Notes: generated by a model from the letters alone, not told the origin. A DNA stretch of 64,000 nt from Jacaranda mimosifolia (GCA_018894105.1 CM032118.1:32406690-32470689); one strand, 5' to 3'; counted from the first letter of the stretch, positions 10,384-23,313 are shown. Numbers and translations are program-made.

Positions 10384-11638
10384 CACTACAAGAAAAATTG
10401 CATTTAGTGGCATTAAAAATTACCACATAAATAATGTTATAGTGGTAATTTTATATTTAATGATATTTTTTAAAAGTGCCACTTGTAGCGGTGTAGTTTA
10501 AGGTATAAATGTCATTAATTTATATTTATTGTGGCATTAATAAAATGCAACAATAATATATTAGTTTATACATTAAAATGTCACCAAAAATACATTAAAC
10601 ATGTTAAAATGCCACTAAAGTACTTTAAATAACATGATAATATGCCACTAAAAATGCATGTAGTGACATTAAAATGCCACTGAAATTCCTTTAAATGACA
10701 AGGTATTATGCCACAAAAAGCACAATAAATGTCATGTTAAAATATCACAAAAATAATTTTAAATGACATGCTAACTTGCCATAGAAAACACATATAATGA
10801 TGTTAAAATGGCACAAAAGTTTCCTTTAGATGACACACTAACATGACATAAAACGTGCTAAATTAAATGCCACAAAAGATTATTTTAAATGACATGTTAA
10901 TCTATATTCAGTATTACATATATGAGACTCCAACATGTCCAATTGTTCCACATAAGACTCAAACCTAAAACCACTCTTGGCAAAGATATGAGTTTACCAA
11001 CAAGTAGACTATCAAAGTTCAATGTATATAGTCAAAAAATATTAATTTATTTTTACAATTTGAAAGTCTATTTTTTGAACTATTTAATATGTGGTCAAAC
11101 TTATTATTTTAAATAACACATTTGAAAAGTTGTGGGGGATTAAATTTAGACATAAATTTTTTTTAGAAAAAATACAATGTATAGGAGAGAGAAAAATGAG
11201 CAAAAACTAAATTTTGATGCTTTTTAAAAATATGGTTAATTTAATTGATACATTAAAAGTATGTCAAGTAGTTAATTTAATCAAACATTATGATAAGATA
11301 TATATTTATAAATTTTTACAATTTTTAATACACTATACTTTATCTAATTTTGAAATATTTATTTCATGCCAAGCCATAACTAAATTATGTGAGGTATTCT
11401 TTTTTTTTTTTTTTTAAAGTGATACTAGTTAAATTCCTTTAATATATAGTTATGTTAGTTTTCTTAAGAAATTTTATTTATTTAACATTTATTAATCAAT
11501 TGCCATTAAGTTTATATTATAGTGGTATTTTTTATTACTATTACTATATTATTTTGAGGTGTCACTGTACTGTAAAATGACATTAAATTATTGCTACTAA
11601 ATAGTTTGCAGCATCTTCTATAAGTGACATTGTAGACG
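10384..11638. repeat. Left subterminal repeat region of the CACTA element
   Basis: Dozens of short degenerate motifs alternate in both orientations: 'aaatgccac(t/a)aaa', 'taaatgacatg', 'gtggcatt'. Such subterminal motif clusters are the known transposase-binding regions of CACTA elements. ORFs here (10922-11116, 11214-11417) are low-complexity and not genes. Confidence 0.75.
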
Positions 11639-12484
11639 TGTTAATTTTGTTGAATTAGAGCGTGACATGTATAAAATAATATGCTAGTTATTAATTCAAA
11701 ATTTTCTATTTATCTTGAAATTTATTAAATTCAATTCTAAAAGATTAGTGGTTAATTTTATTAATACTCTAACATTTATTTTATGCTCAAATTAAATATT
11801 GACAAGTATCAAAGATGAAGTGTCTACATCTATGGACCAATTAGATAAAAAATATTTGATATTATCTCTTGATATCTGATATTATCTCTTGATATTTGAT
11901 AATATTTTATCAAACAGATAACTATAAAAAAAATTCAAGTCAATATGGAAGTCTCCCATCAAGCATCTATATAAAAGGGGTGACCAAAGCTCATTCAACA
12001 CACAACACAAATCCTAGCAAGTGAGAGAAACTTTGAAGGTGCCCAATGATTCTCTCCAGTAAATTTAAGGAGATCCATGGCATTCCAAGTGTTCTTCGCG
12101 AAGCTCATAATATTTTGGCTTTTGATTCGAGATTAAGGTGCGAAATCCTCGAATTGACATTATTTTCTTCAAATAAAATTCAAGGAGATCCATGATGTTT
12201 AAGGCGTTCTTTGCAGAGCTCATATATTTTTGGCATTTGATTCGAGATTAAGGTGCAAAACCCTTGAATTGACGTTATTTCAAATCAAATTCAAGGATAC
12301 CTGTGGTGTTTAAGGCATTAATGGTGGAGCTAATCAAATTTCAAGATCATATTTAGAAGGGAAGAATCAGAGGATTAGATTAGAGATGAGATTCCCAATT
12401 GATAAGTTCAAATTTTATTTGATTTGTACGATTTTTCTTATCTTGTAATTTTATTTATTGCAAATAAAGAAATTTGCGCTTACA
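11639..12484 (+). repeat. 5' LTR of the gag-only element
   Basis: It begins TGTTAATTTTGTTGAATTAG and ends near ttaca at 12484. Internal direct repeats with a 'gattcgagattaaggtgc' core (about 12124 and 12240) and 'gagatccatg' occur. Homologous to 14714-15545 and, in part, to 15635-16098. Confidence 0.7.
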
Positions 12485-12505
12485 AATTTTTGGCAGCCTA
12501 GTGGG

Positions 12506-13723
12506 ATGACCTCTACCTCCCATCTCTTTCTCTCATCAAGACTAAAGTATCTGGCCACCGATAAGACTGCAACACTAAAAATTACAACCTCAAATTCCTC
12601 AAGTACTAGAGTAAAAAGTGTTGGCATCATCACAAGAAGTATGTCCAAGAAGTTGCAATCATATTCGGAGGTGACTACTTTGCTTGCTTTGGAACAGGTG
12701 TTGTTGTATTTTATTGATATGAATAAAGATGGTGGAGACTCAAAGGAAAATTCTGTATCATCCATTCCCCACTTAACATCAAATTTCTTGAGCATGGCGA
12801 TGGTGACAAGTGCTACAGTCTTGGAGGAACAAATTGCAAATTTGATGAGGGCCATTGAAGGACTCACGAAGCATATCCAAGAGCGAGACTTTCAAATTTC
12901 CAAATTGATGAACAAACTGGACAATCTTGATGCTAGCTGCATGGTGGAGAAGCAAATTGAGGCTCGGAATGAAGGCGACACATCCACAAAAAAATAGTCA
13001 GTCAAAAATGAAAAAATTACAAATAAAAAATTACAATTTTTCGACTATGGACTAGTTCCCATTGACCAATTGAAAGAGTTTATCATGGGGACTATTAAAG
13101 ATAAACTTGATGGAAGTTCTAAGTCATCCATGACTTATTCCAAGCCATATACTCAAAGTATTGACAACTTGAAAATGCCGATCGGTTACCAGCCCCTAAG
13201 GTTTCAACAATTTGATTGCAAGGGCAACCCAAAGCAGCATGTGGCTCATTTCACAGAGACTTGTAATAATGTTGGGACATATGGAGATCATCGGATAAAG
13301 CAATTTGTTCGATCATTAAAGGCCAAAACTTTTGATTAGTATACTAACTTGGAGGCTGGCTTTATTGACAGTTGGAGGCAACTAGAACAAGAGTTCCTCA
13401 ATCGTTTTTATAGCACTCAAAGGATTGCCAGTATGATTGAACTAACCAACTCTTGCCAGTGGGAAGAAGAGTCGATCATTGACTACATCAATCGTTGGAG
13501 AAGTTTGAGCCTTAATTGCAAAGATCAATTGTCGGAGGCTTCAGCCATTAAGATGTGTATCCAAGGAATGCATTGAAGTCTTTGCTATATACTTCAAGGA
13601 ATCAAACCAAAAAATTTTGAAGATTTGGCAACTCGTGCACATATTATTAAAATGAGTAGGAATTTTGATGAACAAGAAGACTTAAGTGATACAGATGATG
13701 ATGGAGATGTTGGGGACAATTAA
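12506..13723 (+). pseudogene. Degenerate Ty3/gypsy gag gene
   Basis: From an ATG at 12506 to TAA at 13721 one frame is kept, interrupted by TAG at 12995-12997, TAG at 13337-13339 and TGA at 13574-13576. The retrotransposon gag domain is clear: 'PKQHVAHFTETCNN', 'VRSLKAKTFD', 'SWRQLEQEFLNRFYS', 'DYINRWRSLSLNCKD', and after the last stop 'ILQGIKPKNFEDLATRAH'. An acidic tail (DLSDTDDDGDVGDN) closes it. In this gag family the second and third stops fall where Trp is usual (AFDWY and GMHW), consistent with TGG to TAG/TGA changes. Codons are otherwise readable, so it decayed mainly by point mutation. It cannot produce full-length Gag without readthrough. Confidence 0.85.
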
Positions 13724-13977
13724 TTTTCATCTTCAAATCACAAACACTCCTTGATAAGAGCCTAAACTGTCGATAATGCTCCCATATAAGAGCATAAACT
13801 ATCTAAAATTTTCATGTCTCCAAGTCTCCAAATCTCTAAATCCATGACTCAAGTCTCCAAATCTTCAAGTCAAGGTTCAAGTCTCTAAGTCTCCTAGTCC
13901 AAAACTCAAAATTTCAAGTCTCTAAATCAAAGAATCAAGTCTTCAAGTTCAAAGTTCAAATCTCCAATTTCTATGTA

Positions 13978-14543
13978 CTCCTTGATAAGAGCTTAAAGTG
14001 TCAATAAGGCTCATGTTTATGCTAAATATTTAAAGTCTCCCTATGTGCTCCTTGATAAGAGTATAAACTGTTAATAAGACTCCTAGATACAAGCATAAAC
14101 TATCTAAAATTTCAAAGTCTGCCCATCCACTCCTTGATAAGAGTCTAAACTGTCAATAATGCTCTTAGATATGAGCATAAACTATCTAAATATTTAAAGT
14201 CTCCCCATGTGCTCATTGATAAGAGCTTAAACTATCAATAAGGCTGCTAGATACAAGTATAAACTATCTAAATATTCAAAGTCTACCCATGTACTCCTTG
14301 TTGAAGGCCTAAACTGTCAATAATGCTCCTCGATACGAGCATAAACTATCTAAAATCTTTAAATTAAAGTCTCCCTATGTACTCCTTGATAAGAGTGTAA
14401 ATTGTCTATTAAGTCAAACTCAAGTAAACTCCTTGACATGAGTATAAATTGTCAATCAAATTTAAATGAACTCCTTGACATGAATATAAAATATCTATTC
14501 AAATTAAATATGCTCCTTGATGCACGAGCCTAAACTGTATGTT
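13978..14543 (+). repeat. Tandem array with about 81-bp unit inside the gag-only element
   Basis: The unit begins CTCCTTGATAAGAG, continues with 'taaactgtcaataa' and 'gagcataaactatctaaa', and ends 'aaagtctccc'. Starts near 13978, 14048, 14129, 14210, 14293 and 14381 show a period of about 70-88 bp, mostly 81-82. Shorter units follow at about 14428, 14470 and 14512, and a related partial unit lies at about 13746. Between 13800 and 13960 there is a shorter 'caagtctccaaatc' repeat. The position, between coding sequence and 3' LTR, matches tandem repeats known from the 3' untranslated parts of Tat-lineage elements. It is not a CRISPR array, because there are no unique spacers. Confidence 0.8.
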
Positions 14544-14713
14544 ACTCTGGCCCGCATAAGTATAAACTGTGTACGACACCACCTTCTTATAACAAACATA
14601 CTTTAAAAAATGGAGAGAAAAAGGAAAAATGCTTAAATACTTCAAGTCTTGCCTCTTTCGTGGATGATTGGTATATCTTTCACCAAGCCTTGAAGTGCGG
14701 GCATTTATAGATG

Positions 14714-15545
14714 TGTTAATTTGCCCAATTAGAGAGTAACACGTATAAAAGAATACGCCAATTATTAATTCAAAATTTTCTATTTATCTAAGAATTTATT
14801 AAATTTAATTTCAAAAGATAAATGGTTAATTTTAATTAATACTCTAGTATTTATTTTATGCTCAAATCAAATATTAACAAGTGTCAAAGATGAAGCGTCT
14901 ACGTCTATGGACTAATTAAATCAAAGTCATTTGATATTATCTCTTGATATTTGATATTATCTTATCAAAGAGATAACTATCAAAGAAGTTCAAATCAATT
15001 TGAAAGTCTCCCATCAAATATTTATATAAAAGGGGAGACCAAAGCTCATTTAACATACAACACAAATCCTAGCAAATGAGAGAAACTTTGAAAGAGCCTA
15101 GCGATTCTCTCCAACAAATTCAATGAGATCCATGGCATTCCAGGTGTTCTTCATGGAGCTCATCATATTTTGACATTTGATTCAAGATTAAGGTGCGAAG
15201 CCCTTGCATTGGTGTTATTATCTCCAAATCAAATTCAAGGAGATCCACGGTGTTCAAGGCATTCTTCACGGAGCTCGTATATTTTTGGCGTTTGATTCGA
15301 GGTTAAAGTGAAAAGCCCTTGAATTGGCGGTACTTCAAATCTAATTCAAGGAGACCTGTAGTGTTCAAGGCATTCGTCGTGGAGCTCATCAAATTTCAAG
15401 ATCATATTTAGAAAGGAAAAATTAGATGATTAGATTAGAGATTAGATCCACAATTGATAGATTTCAATTTCATTCTTACTTGTATGAATTTTTTTGTCTT
15501 GTAATTTTATTGTGGGTGACCTGGACAAGAAAATTCGTGCAAATA
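14714..15545 (+). repeat. 3' LTR of the gag-only element
   Basis: It begins TGTTAATTTGCCCAATTAG and is collinear with the 5' LTR at 11639, including the 'gtctacgtctatgga' and 'tatataaaaggggagacc' (TATA-like, about 15025) segments. The end near 15545 is approximate because the following sequence is an inverted copy of the LTR end. Confidence 0.7.
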
Positions 15546-15546
15546 G

Positions 15547-16098
15547 GAATGAAATTAAAATCTATCAATTGTGGATCTAATATCTAATATAAGCCTCTAA
15601 TTTTTTCCTTCTAAATATTATCTTGAAAGTTGATAAATTTATTAAATTTAATTTCAAAAAGATAAATGGTTAGTTTTAATTAATATTTTAGTATTTATTT
15701 TATGCTCAAATCAAATATTGACAAGTATCAAAGATAAAGTGTCTACGTCTATGGACCAATTAAATCAAAGCTATTTAATATTATCTCTTGAGATTTTATA
15801 TCATCTTATCAAAGAGATTACTATCAAAGAAGTTCAAGTCAATCTGGAGGTCTCCCATCAAGCATTTATATAAAGGGGATGACCAAAGCTCATTCAACAC
15901 ACAACACAAATCCTAGCAAATGAGAGAAACTTTGAAGGAGCCTAGCGATTCTCTCCAGCAGATTATATTCGATTCAAGATTAAGATATGAAGCCCTCGCA
16001 TTGGTGTTATTATCTCCAAATCAAATTCAAGGAGATCCACGGCGTTCAAGGCATTTTTCGTGGAGCACATATATTTTTGGCGTTTGATTTGAGGTTAA
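15547..16098. repeat. Rearranged extra LTR copy with an inverted end
   Basis: 15547-15629 is the reverse complement (with mismatches) of about 15393-15476, the last part of the 3' LTR. From about 15633 to 16098 a third, forward LTR copy follows that lacks the first roughly 80 bp and the last part. This produces a hairpin-capable inverted repeat with arms of about 83 bp and a loop of about 70 bp. Confidence 0.7.
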
Positions 16099-16173
16099 GT
16101 CTACAGACACCATAAATAAATATTAAAAATATTTGTAGGAAATTATCAGTGGCACTACTAAATACATGCAAAT

Positions 16174-19100
16174 TGTAACAACTCGATTTTTGGATCCTTA
16201 AACTTAAAGTTATTAATTTAGTGAAATAAAATATAAATTCAATAAATCGGTATTAGATTAATTTTAGGAAAAATTTAATTGAAGCTTATGAATAATTATT
16301 GTTGGCTGAGTGATTTAATCATAAATAAGTAAAGGGATTGATTGTCCAAAATTCTAAAATCTAGAGGCCAAGAGGGGAAGGTTAAAAGTCTAGGGATTGT
16401 GAAATAATTAAGTTAGGACCTAACTGTTAAATTTACAAACTCAACGGGAGTCAATGTGTAAGAAACAAAGCAGAAGGGTTTAATTAATAACTTGGGACTA
16501 GAATGTAAAGCAGTTAAAAGTTGGGGAATTGCTTCGAAAGTGGTGGAAGAGATTAGGGGGTCAAAATGAAGATTTGAAAAATAACTTATATATATACAAG
16601 GAAGGACAAAATTTTATTTAATTCTCAAATAAAGACCCAAGACCTCCCAAGCTTCGGATTTTCTAAAATTTAACTCAAAACTCAAATCTAAACCAATAGG
16701 AACCTTCACCTCTTCACTGTGGACACTTCCATAACCAAAACCTTCGAAAACAACCGATAAACTGAGAAATAAAAGTGGGCGGCAGAGTAAGGCGGTGGTG
16801 GTGATGGGTTTGGTGGTTCCAGTAGTGAAAATCTAAAATTGATGGAATGGTTTTAATAGGCTCATTGAGAAGAGCATTGTGGTGGTCTTGAATTTGATTT
16901 TTGACCACCAGAGGCCAAGAAATTGAAGGTGCTGAGGAGTGGCGGTGTTAGGTTATTGGTGGCGCTTTTGGCTAAATTAATTGACAAGGTGGTGACTGAA
17001 GCTAAGTTGATTGAGGGATTTGGTTGGGCTTATCGAGGTGAACATTTTGGTGGTGGCTGTGTTCGTTTTTGATGGTGGCACGTGGTAGCGGTTCTTGGGC
17101 AGTCAGTGCAGATTTTAATTCCAAACTCATGGACTATTTTCGGCTGGAGATTGGATCCAAACTCAACCCAATTTGGGTAAATTCTCTTTAATAAATTGTT
17201 ATTCGATTTGATTATAATTCTGATTAAAAACTTAAGTGAGAAATTATTCCTAGTACAAAATATGATTTATAAATTATGACTTGGAACTAAACAATGATTA
17301 AAATTGTAATTATTAAAGACAAATAACTGTTAGAAAATCAAACTTATTGAGTTAGAATTTATCAAATCAACCTAACCTAGGATCTCAACAGTAGGATATA
17401 TTGTAAATAAAATTATTATCTTTAAAATCTACTTATGAGTAGCCGTCACCCTAAGAACTGATTTAGTCGTGTAGTAAAATACAAGTTTGATTAAATTTAA
17501 GAACACTAAACTTAAATATATTACTTTACTACTCTTAACAATTAGACTTGCAATAATTAGACAATAGGAAATTAACAACTAAATTGGATATTAATAACTA
17601 AATTGGATATTTATAACAAAATAAAATATTTAGTTAAAATTAGAATAGACGAGTTTAAATAAATGAATAAAACCTTTTTGATATAACTAAAAGATTGATA
17701 TAATTGAATTCTTATGTGTGAAACTTAATGGGTGACGTTTACCAAAAATAGGAACTTATATTTTAATACCATCGAGTAGGTCCTAAGTTTTAGGTTAAAT
17801 TTGATCAGAACATAGGATAATAGACAATTATGTAAACCGGGCTAGCTAATCCAAAATAATTAATCATATAACTAATAAGGAAATAAACTAGATTAGTTAA
17901 GTTAAAAAATTGAAAAGAAAGAAAACAATTACTAAAGAATTCTGTAACTCAATCAAATAATAACTCAGCTCTTGATTCTGAAATACACTTAAGTTCAGGT
18001 GATATACAAATTGATGCAGATAGCCTTTAAATACAAAAAGTATTCAATGGGATCAAGAATGTATTGCAGTCAAATAGCTTAATATTATGTCTAAAACTTA
18101 AAAAAAGGATTACAAAGTGCAATCAAGTAGGGCAAAGGGGTAACCTTAACTAAGGGATTGATATGGTTTTGCTAACTAGTACACCAGATAATAGATTGGG
18201 CAGCAAGTTTTAGTGGAATTATTGAGATTGCCCTAGCCTGAGATCGAATATGCTCGAGCTAATTAATTGGGGTTTCATCACGACCGTAAGTGAGACTTGT
18301 CAATAACACAAGCTAAAGATAATGGTACTGGTAATCTCCTTAGCAATTCATTAGATAAGGATTCTATACTAAGTTATCTTAGGCATCTTAGAATATAAAC
18401 AAGATCAGAAAAATACCACATGGTAAAGTAAATTAAACACTAAAGTTTAACAAGGCTGCTAGATACACACACACACACGCACACACACCTAGAGGTGAAG
18501 GACTTGAGTGTCCATATGGCTAAGGATTTCTCCATATATACTAGGTGAGAGTATACTCGATAATACGAGATTTCCTTTGCTAGGAAAAGAACATATATAC
18601 TAGTAAATATATCATTGTTGCTTGATCCTTCTAAGTTGAGATTAAATGATTTGTTATCTACCCCATTCCATATTAGTCGTTGACTCTTACATTGGACTTG
18701 AAAATTCTGATCAAACTTCTATTTTTTGCCTTATGGTGTTTGTGCCATAACTATTCGAATTCTCAAAATATCCTAAATATGGGATTTTTTAGGACCGTGT
18801 ACTAAACTAATTTATTTTCTCTTGAGAGAAAATAAGATTGAGAATCCTATCTACACATCGCGAACTTTTCATTGGTTGTTATCTGCTTAATATGATCATT
18901 ATTTATCCTATTTTACTTGAAATAAGCAATTGTGTTGGAAAAACTAAAAATAGACTTTGAAATATATTTTTCCATTATCGCCATGACTATTATCTTAAAA
19001 TGAGCTTGATGATGATTAAATGATTACTTATTTATCATGGCGAATTGATGTGTTAATTCAAAATGTTGTTGGACGTGTTACACTACTTGGTATTAGATAC

Positions 19101-20016
19101 CCTCGGCGTGCGCCCTAGGATCAGCTTTGAAAGACAATCGGGTAGAACGAACGACGGTGGCTGGTGTTTGGGCTAATACCCTACTAGCTATATATATATA
19201 ATCCTATCTCATAGCCGACTGGAGTTAATTGTCTATGAGTGGAATAAGGCATGCGGCTAGCCATGCCTCGTGTGTGCTTGCATCTCCGAGTCGATTACTC
19301 AGACTTGGAGGGAAAAGGATTTTCGTGTTTTGAAAGTGAAGTGACAAGGTAGGAGAACCACCAACAGTAAGATTGTAAAAGTGTTTATTAATTTATTCTT
19401 GATTAATTTTGCTAGCCAGTTGTATTCCTTAAAGAAAAATATGTTAACTCTTTGGTCATACTTTAGATCTAAATTTCTATAAAAAGCAACAAACTCTGTG
19501 AAGTCTCATCACTGGTATAGGACGGTGGTGAGATGGATCACTTAAATTTTTGAATGGAATCTTCTCTATCGGCTTCTAGTAATCATAATACTCTTTCCTA
19601 TTTCTCGTATAATATGTTCGGATTAATTGTTACTCTATTGCTGTTGCTAGAATATCTCACTAAGTCTTTTAGACTTGTGTGATTGTATTATTTCCTTTCG
19701 TTCTTTACTCCAACTAAGAACGAGTGACAAGGATATACTAAATTGTGCGATATATGAGGCAATAAACTCAATGAATACATAAATATACAGGTTATATTTG
19801 TTGAATTACTGACATAGATATGACAATTGGTGTTAGAAGTGTTAAGTGCGACCTATGGTATTTTGATTATAAGTGCAACTGCTGATGGATGTTACTTGTG
19901 AAAATTAAATGTCATTTGGGTTTTGAAAGATTTATATTTTCTCTTATCCAAAGAACTTATGGTATGGACTGAGTAGCACCTCAACTGAGTAGGCACTTCC
20001 CGGTCAGGGTGTTACA
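16174..20016 (+). repeat. 5' LTR of the LARD
   Basis: 3843 bp, TGTAACA...TGTTACA. Collinear with 23328-27551 throughout. It contains GC-richer purine-rich stretches (about 16790-17110), an (AC)n run at about 18470 and several TATA-like runs. It has no gene; short ORFs, including one at 16714-16908, are not supported. Confidence 0.92.
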
Positions 20017-20020
20017 GAAG

Positions 20021-20032
20021 TGGTATTAGAGC
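20021..20032 (+). other. Primer-binding site (initiator tRNA-Met type)
   Basis: TGGTATTAGAGC starts 5 nt after the 5' LTR. It matches the plant retroelement consensus TGGTATCAGAGC, complementary to the 3' end of initiator tRNA-Met, at 11 of 12 positions. It would prime minus-strand cDNA synthesis. Confidence 0.85.
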
Positions 20033-21787
20033 TTGGGTTAAGGAAAACCTGAGCTACATTAGGAAATGATCCTTGGAACATGGAATTAATGAATTAGCGA
20101 AGATTAAGTTTGACCTTGGAATTCAATTAGTATATGAAGTTTTGGATAATGCATGATGCTGATGGAGTGAAGGATTATGATTAGGGGGGCTAACTAGTGC
20201 ATTATCCCTTACTCTTGAGGTATTCGGCATATGATTCCTTATGGTGGGAAGGATAATATTGGGGAAGACATATAACGTACCAATATGTCTTGAGAGTTTA
20301 ATCCTATGAAAGGATGATCATTTTAGACAGGGTTGAATTCGATAATTGGAATGTTGCTTGAGATAAGAGATGTTTGATATATATATATATATATGTAAAT
20401 GTGACTTAACTGGTGTGATCATTAAGAGGAGCTAGTGTATTCATTATGAGAGAATAGATTAGTATGACTATAAGATGAAAACGGATGAGAAAGAGGATTT
20501 TATTACTTATAGAAACACCTTGGGATTTGATTGTATAGCACTAGTCATGAGATATATGACCAATACTAAAATTCAAAAGGAGAGCATCAGATATATAAAG
20601 ATATGAAACTCAAGGTTTATCAAATAGGAATAACAAGATAAGAGAATCGTTATTAATATATTGAAAAGAAGAATATGGACGGAAAATAGGGATTGAAATT
20701 TTGATGATATATAACTCACAGCTGGAAGTGGAGGATTTGAAGTTTGTCGATAAAGAATAAGGGTCAATATGTAATCCTATATTTCTAAGGAAATGAGTAT
20801 ATAATTCTCTTAAATGAAAGGAACAAATGATTCAGGAATTGTAACATTAGTTGGATGTATATATGAAAATAGGTGTGGAAAATTGGTTATTATTCTAAAA
20901 TGAGTGATTAATTAATATGTATATATCTATATATATGACATAAGCAAAAATTCAAGGGGTATAATTCTTGAAGAAATGGGTATAACATTTGACGGAATGA
21001 GTCTGTATGATAGCAAGATAACTGGCAATCAGCATTCGGATAATAGACTGATCGAGAATGAGGAATCCGAAGGAAAGGAAGATGATCTTGGTGAAAATAG
21101 AACAATGATGAATTAGTTATGAAGAAGAAATAACACGTTAATAAAATCACGAGGGATGAACAGGAATGAAGCATAAGAAATATAGACTAGAAAGGAAATA
21201 TTGGATGGAATAATACTTGGAAAAGTCTCGAGGTCAAATTGAACTAGGAAACTCAAATACAACTGTGTAAGAGAGGAAAATATGGGGCAAAGATGAAGTT
21301 ACAAACATGAACTTTGGTGAATGATAGAATATTGGCTGAAACTAAAGATTAGTGAGGAAAGACACAATGTATATACGTACGTATAAATATATATGATGGG
21401 GTTGCTTTTGGGAAAATCATTATAAATGCCATAATCAGTATGTACTAAATAACGACTATCTTAGACATGATTGTGGTCTTCTTATTAAAGGCTAAGTTGT
21501 CTGTTAGCTTAGCAAACATTTCATAAACACCACAGTAGAAAAAGATTGAGTATTAATTAATAAACATCTTATTAAACATTACAGATATGTGTGGCCATAA
21601 GACCGAAAAGCCTTTTAACCTACCGAATAGGGACACAAAAGTTAATCCCAACGCAATCTCACATTCGGGGAAGTCTGGAGAAAGATACTTCAGAATGAAG
21701 GCGTCCAATAAGTGTTAAGGAAGTGGTATGAGACCTATTGTAAATCCAGAAGTGGGAGGATAGATTATAACATAGATTTTTGCAATG

Positions 21788-22610
21788 TGGTGGCAATTTA
21801 TGCAATCTTATCAACAACAAAGTCAGGTAAATAATTTTGAAGAAAGCAAAGAACCTCCAAAATTTGAAACACTAGCACATTTTCTTAGGTTTCACCCTCC
21901 AAAGTTTATGCGAGAATCAGATCACCAAAAGACGGAATGATGAATTAGAGAGATCGAAGATATCTTTCAGATCTAGGCTACTCAAATGATTACAAGTTTA
22001 TATATGCTGTTTTTCTTCTAGAGGGAACTGCTCGTCAATGGTAGGTCTTGGTAAGCCAATGATGGGAACATAAGAAAATACCTTGCATTTGGAAAATTTT
22101 CATATAGGGATTTATGGATAGATTCATACCCTAGGAAGTAAGGGATGCACAAAGGACGGAATTTATAGATCTTATCCAAGGAGAAATAATGGCGTGGCAA
22201 TATAAAGCTAGGTTAAGTAGATTAATATGGTATGCACTGCATGTGCTAAGAGAACAAGGGTGTAAGTTCAGGAAATTTGTTGAAGGACTGAAATCTGAAA
22301 TACGGCAAACCCTTACACCTTATGAGCAGTCTAAATTCAAGGAAGCTTTAAATAGAGCCTTGTAGGTAGAACAAGAACCCCACGTGATGTATAAGAATGT
22401 AGGAAAGATTAAACAAGGAGAGGCCATTAAGTTTAAGGTTCCAGGTGTTGAGAAGGATAATGTTGGAAGGAAATGACAGAAGGTCCAAATTGGGGTGTCA
22501 GCTAGTTGCTCATGCTATGCTCGAGATAAACCCCAAACATCCTTAACAGAGGTTTATAACTTCTGTGGTGACTCTCGTCATAACGAAAGTGCATGTTGGA
22601 AAAAAGCATA
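21788..22610 (+). pseudogene. Decayed gag remnant of the LARD
   Basis: Across several frames and stops, Ty3/gypsy Gag phrases are readable: 'FLRFHPPKFMRES', 'LEGTARQW' followed by a stop where Trp is expected, 'CKFRKFVEGLKSEIRQTL', and near 22552-22600 a zinc-knuckle-like 'YNFCGDSRHNESACW' in which the first Cys of C-x2-C-x4-H-x4-C reads Tyr. No intact ORF remains. Flanking interior DNA (20033-21787 and 22611-23312) shows no recognisable coding domain, only AT-rich sequence and short spurious minus-strand ORFs. Confidence 0.7.
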
Positions 22611-23095
22611 GGAAATGTATGGCATACAGTAACGATCAACATTTTGTTTGAGATTGCCATAAAAACAAGCAATCAATCTCAAGAACTCAGAGAGATAAAG
22701 GAAAACAGGTAGTTAAAGGCGTATGCTGAACTCTCAAACTCATACCCTATCAGTGTAAAAATAGAAGATCTTCTAAGCATGGATGCGATATGTAATGATG
22801 TACATAAAGTTTGTTGGTAAAGTTTAGAAGTGTAAAGTATTGGGTGATCTTATAAAACTCATTAAGGGAAGTTTTAAACTCTCTTTTGAAATAGTTTGAT
22901 TTATTTTCAATACGGTCAGTCATGGAGATTGAGAAAATTTTAAGTAATGATGAAAATCTGAATCATGGATGATGGAGTTATTAGTTAATCTTAAAACATG
23001 AGGAGACATCGAATGCCTGAGTAAGAATGGATATGCTTGTAAATTTGAGGAGAGAAAATTCTCAAAGTATTAATGGAATAAATGTCACTTGGGAT

Positions 23096-23219
23096 TAGGA
23101 AAAAAAAGGAGAGGAGAAGAAAGAAAAAAAGAAGAAGAAGAAACGTCAGTTAGGATTAGGAAAAAATTGGGGGGGGGGGGGGCAGAAGAAGAAGAAGAAG
23201 AAGAAGAAGAAGAAGAAGA
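23096..23219 (+). repeat. Purine-rich simple repeats (poly-G and GAA)
   Basis: A G-run of about 14 (near 23169-23182) is followed by an (AGA)n/(GAA)n run to 23219. A phrase 'ggattaggaaaaaa' occurs twice just upstream. Slippage-prone; no coding role is inferred. Confidence 0.8.
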
Positions 23220-23313
23220 CCAAAATAATCATTTTTAGGAATAAGAAGAAACCTGATAACAACATTTTGAATTTCATCGAACATCCGAATAGAATCTTGG
23301 GACTAGATTCTTT

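Larger units (their letters stand above)
11639..15545 (+). mobile_element. Non-autonomous Ty3/gypsy LTR element carrying only gag (TR-GAG/LARD-like)
   Basis: Two related direct LTRs (11639-12484 and 14714-about 15545) enclose about 2.2 kb. The interior holds a degenerate gag gene and then a tandem-repeat region; there is no protease, reverse transcriptase or integrase sequence. A primer-binding-like site (TTTTTGGCAGCC) follows the 5' LTR at about 12487. The layout matches the described class of terminal-repeat elements with a GAG domain but no pol. LTR-LTR divergence is easily visible by eye, so this looks old. Insertion was into CACTA subterminal DNA. A further rearranged LTR copy follows at 15547-16098, and I could not define a clean target duplication. 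Confidence 0.75.

Noticed and set aside
10384..11638. Hidden CACTA transposase gene
   Set aside because: Only subterminal repeat motifs and short AT-rich ORFs are present; no TNP1/TNP2-like protein phrase was seen here or in 27557-28145.
13740..14560. Regular repeats that could suggest a CRISPR-like array
   Set aside because: Units are degenerate head-to-tail copies without unique spacers, inside a plant retroelement.
23096..23219. Poly-G plus GAA tract as a G-quadruplex or regulatory signal
   Set aside because: It is a single homopolymer next to a simple repeat in a retroelement interior; nothing links it to a function.
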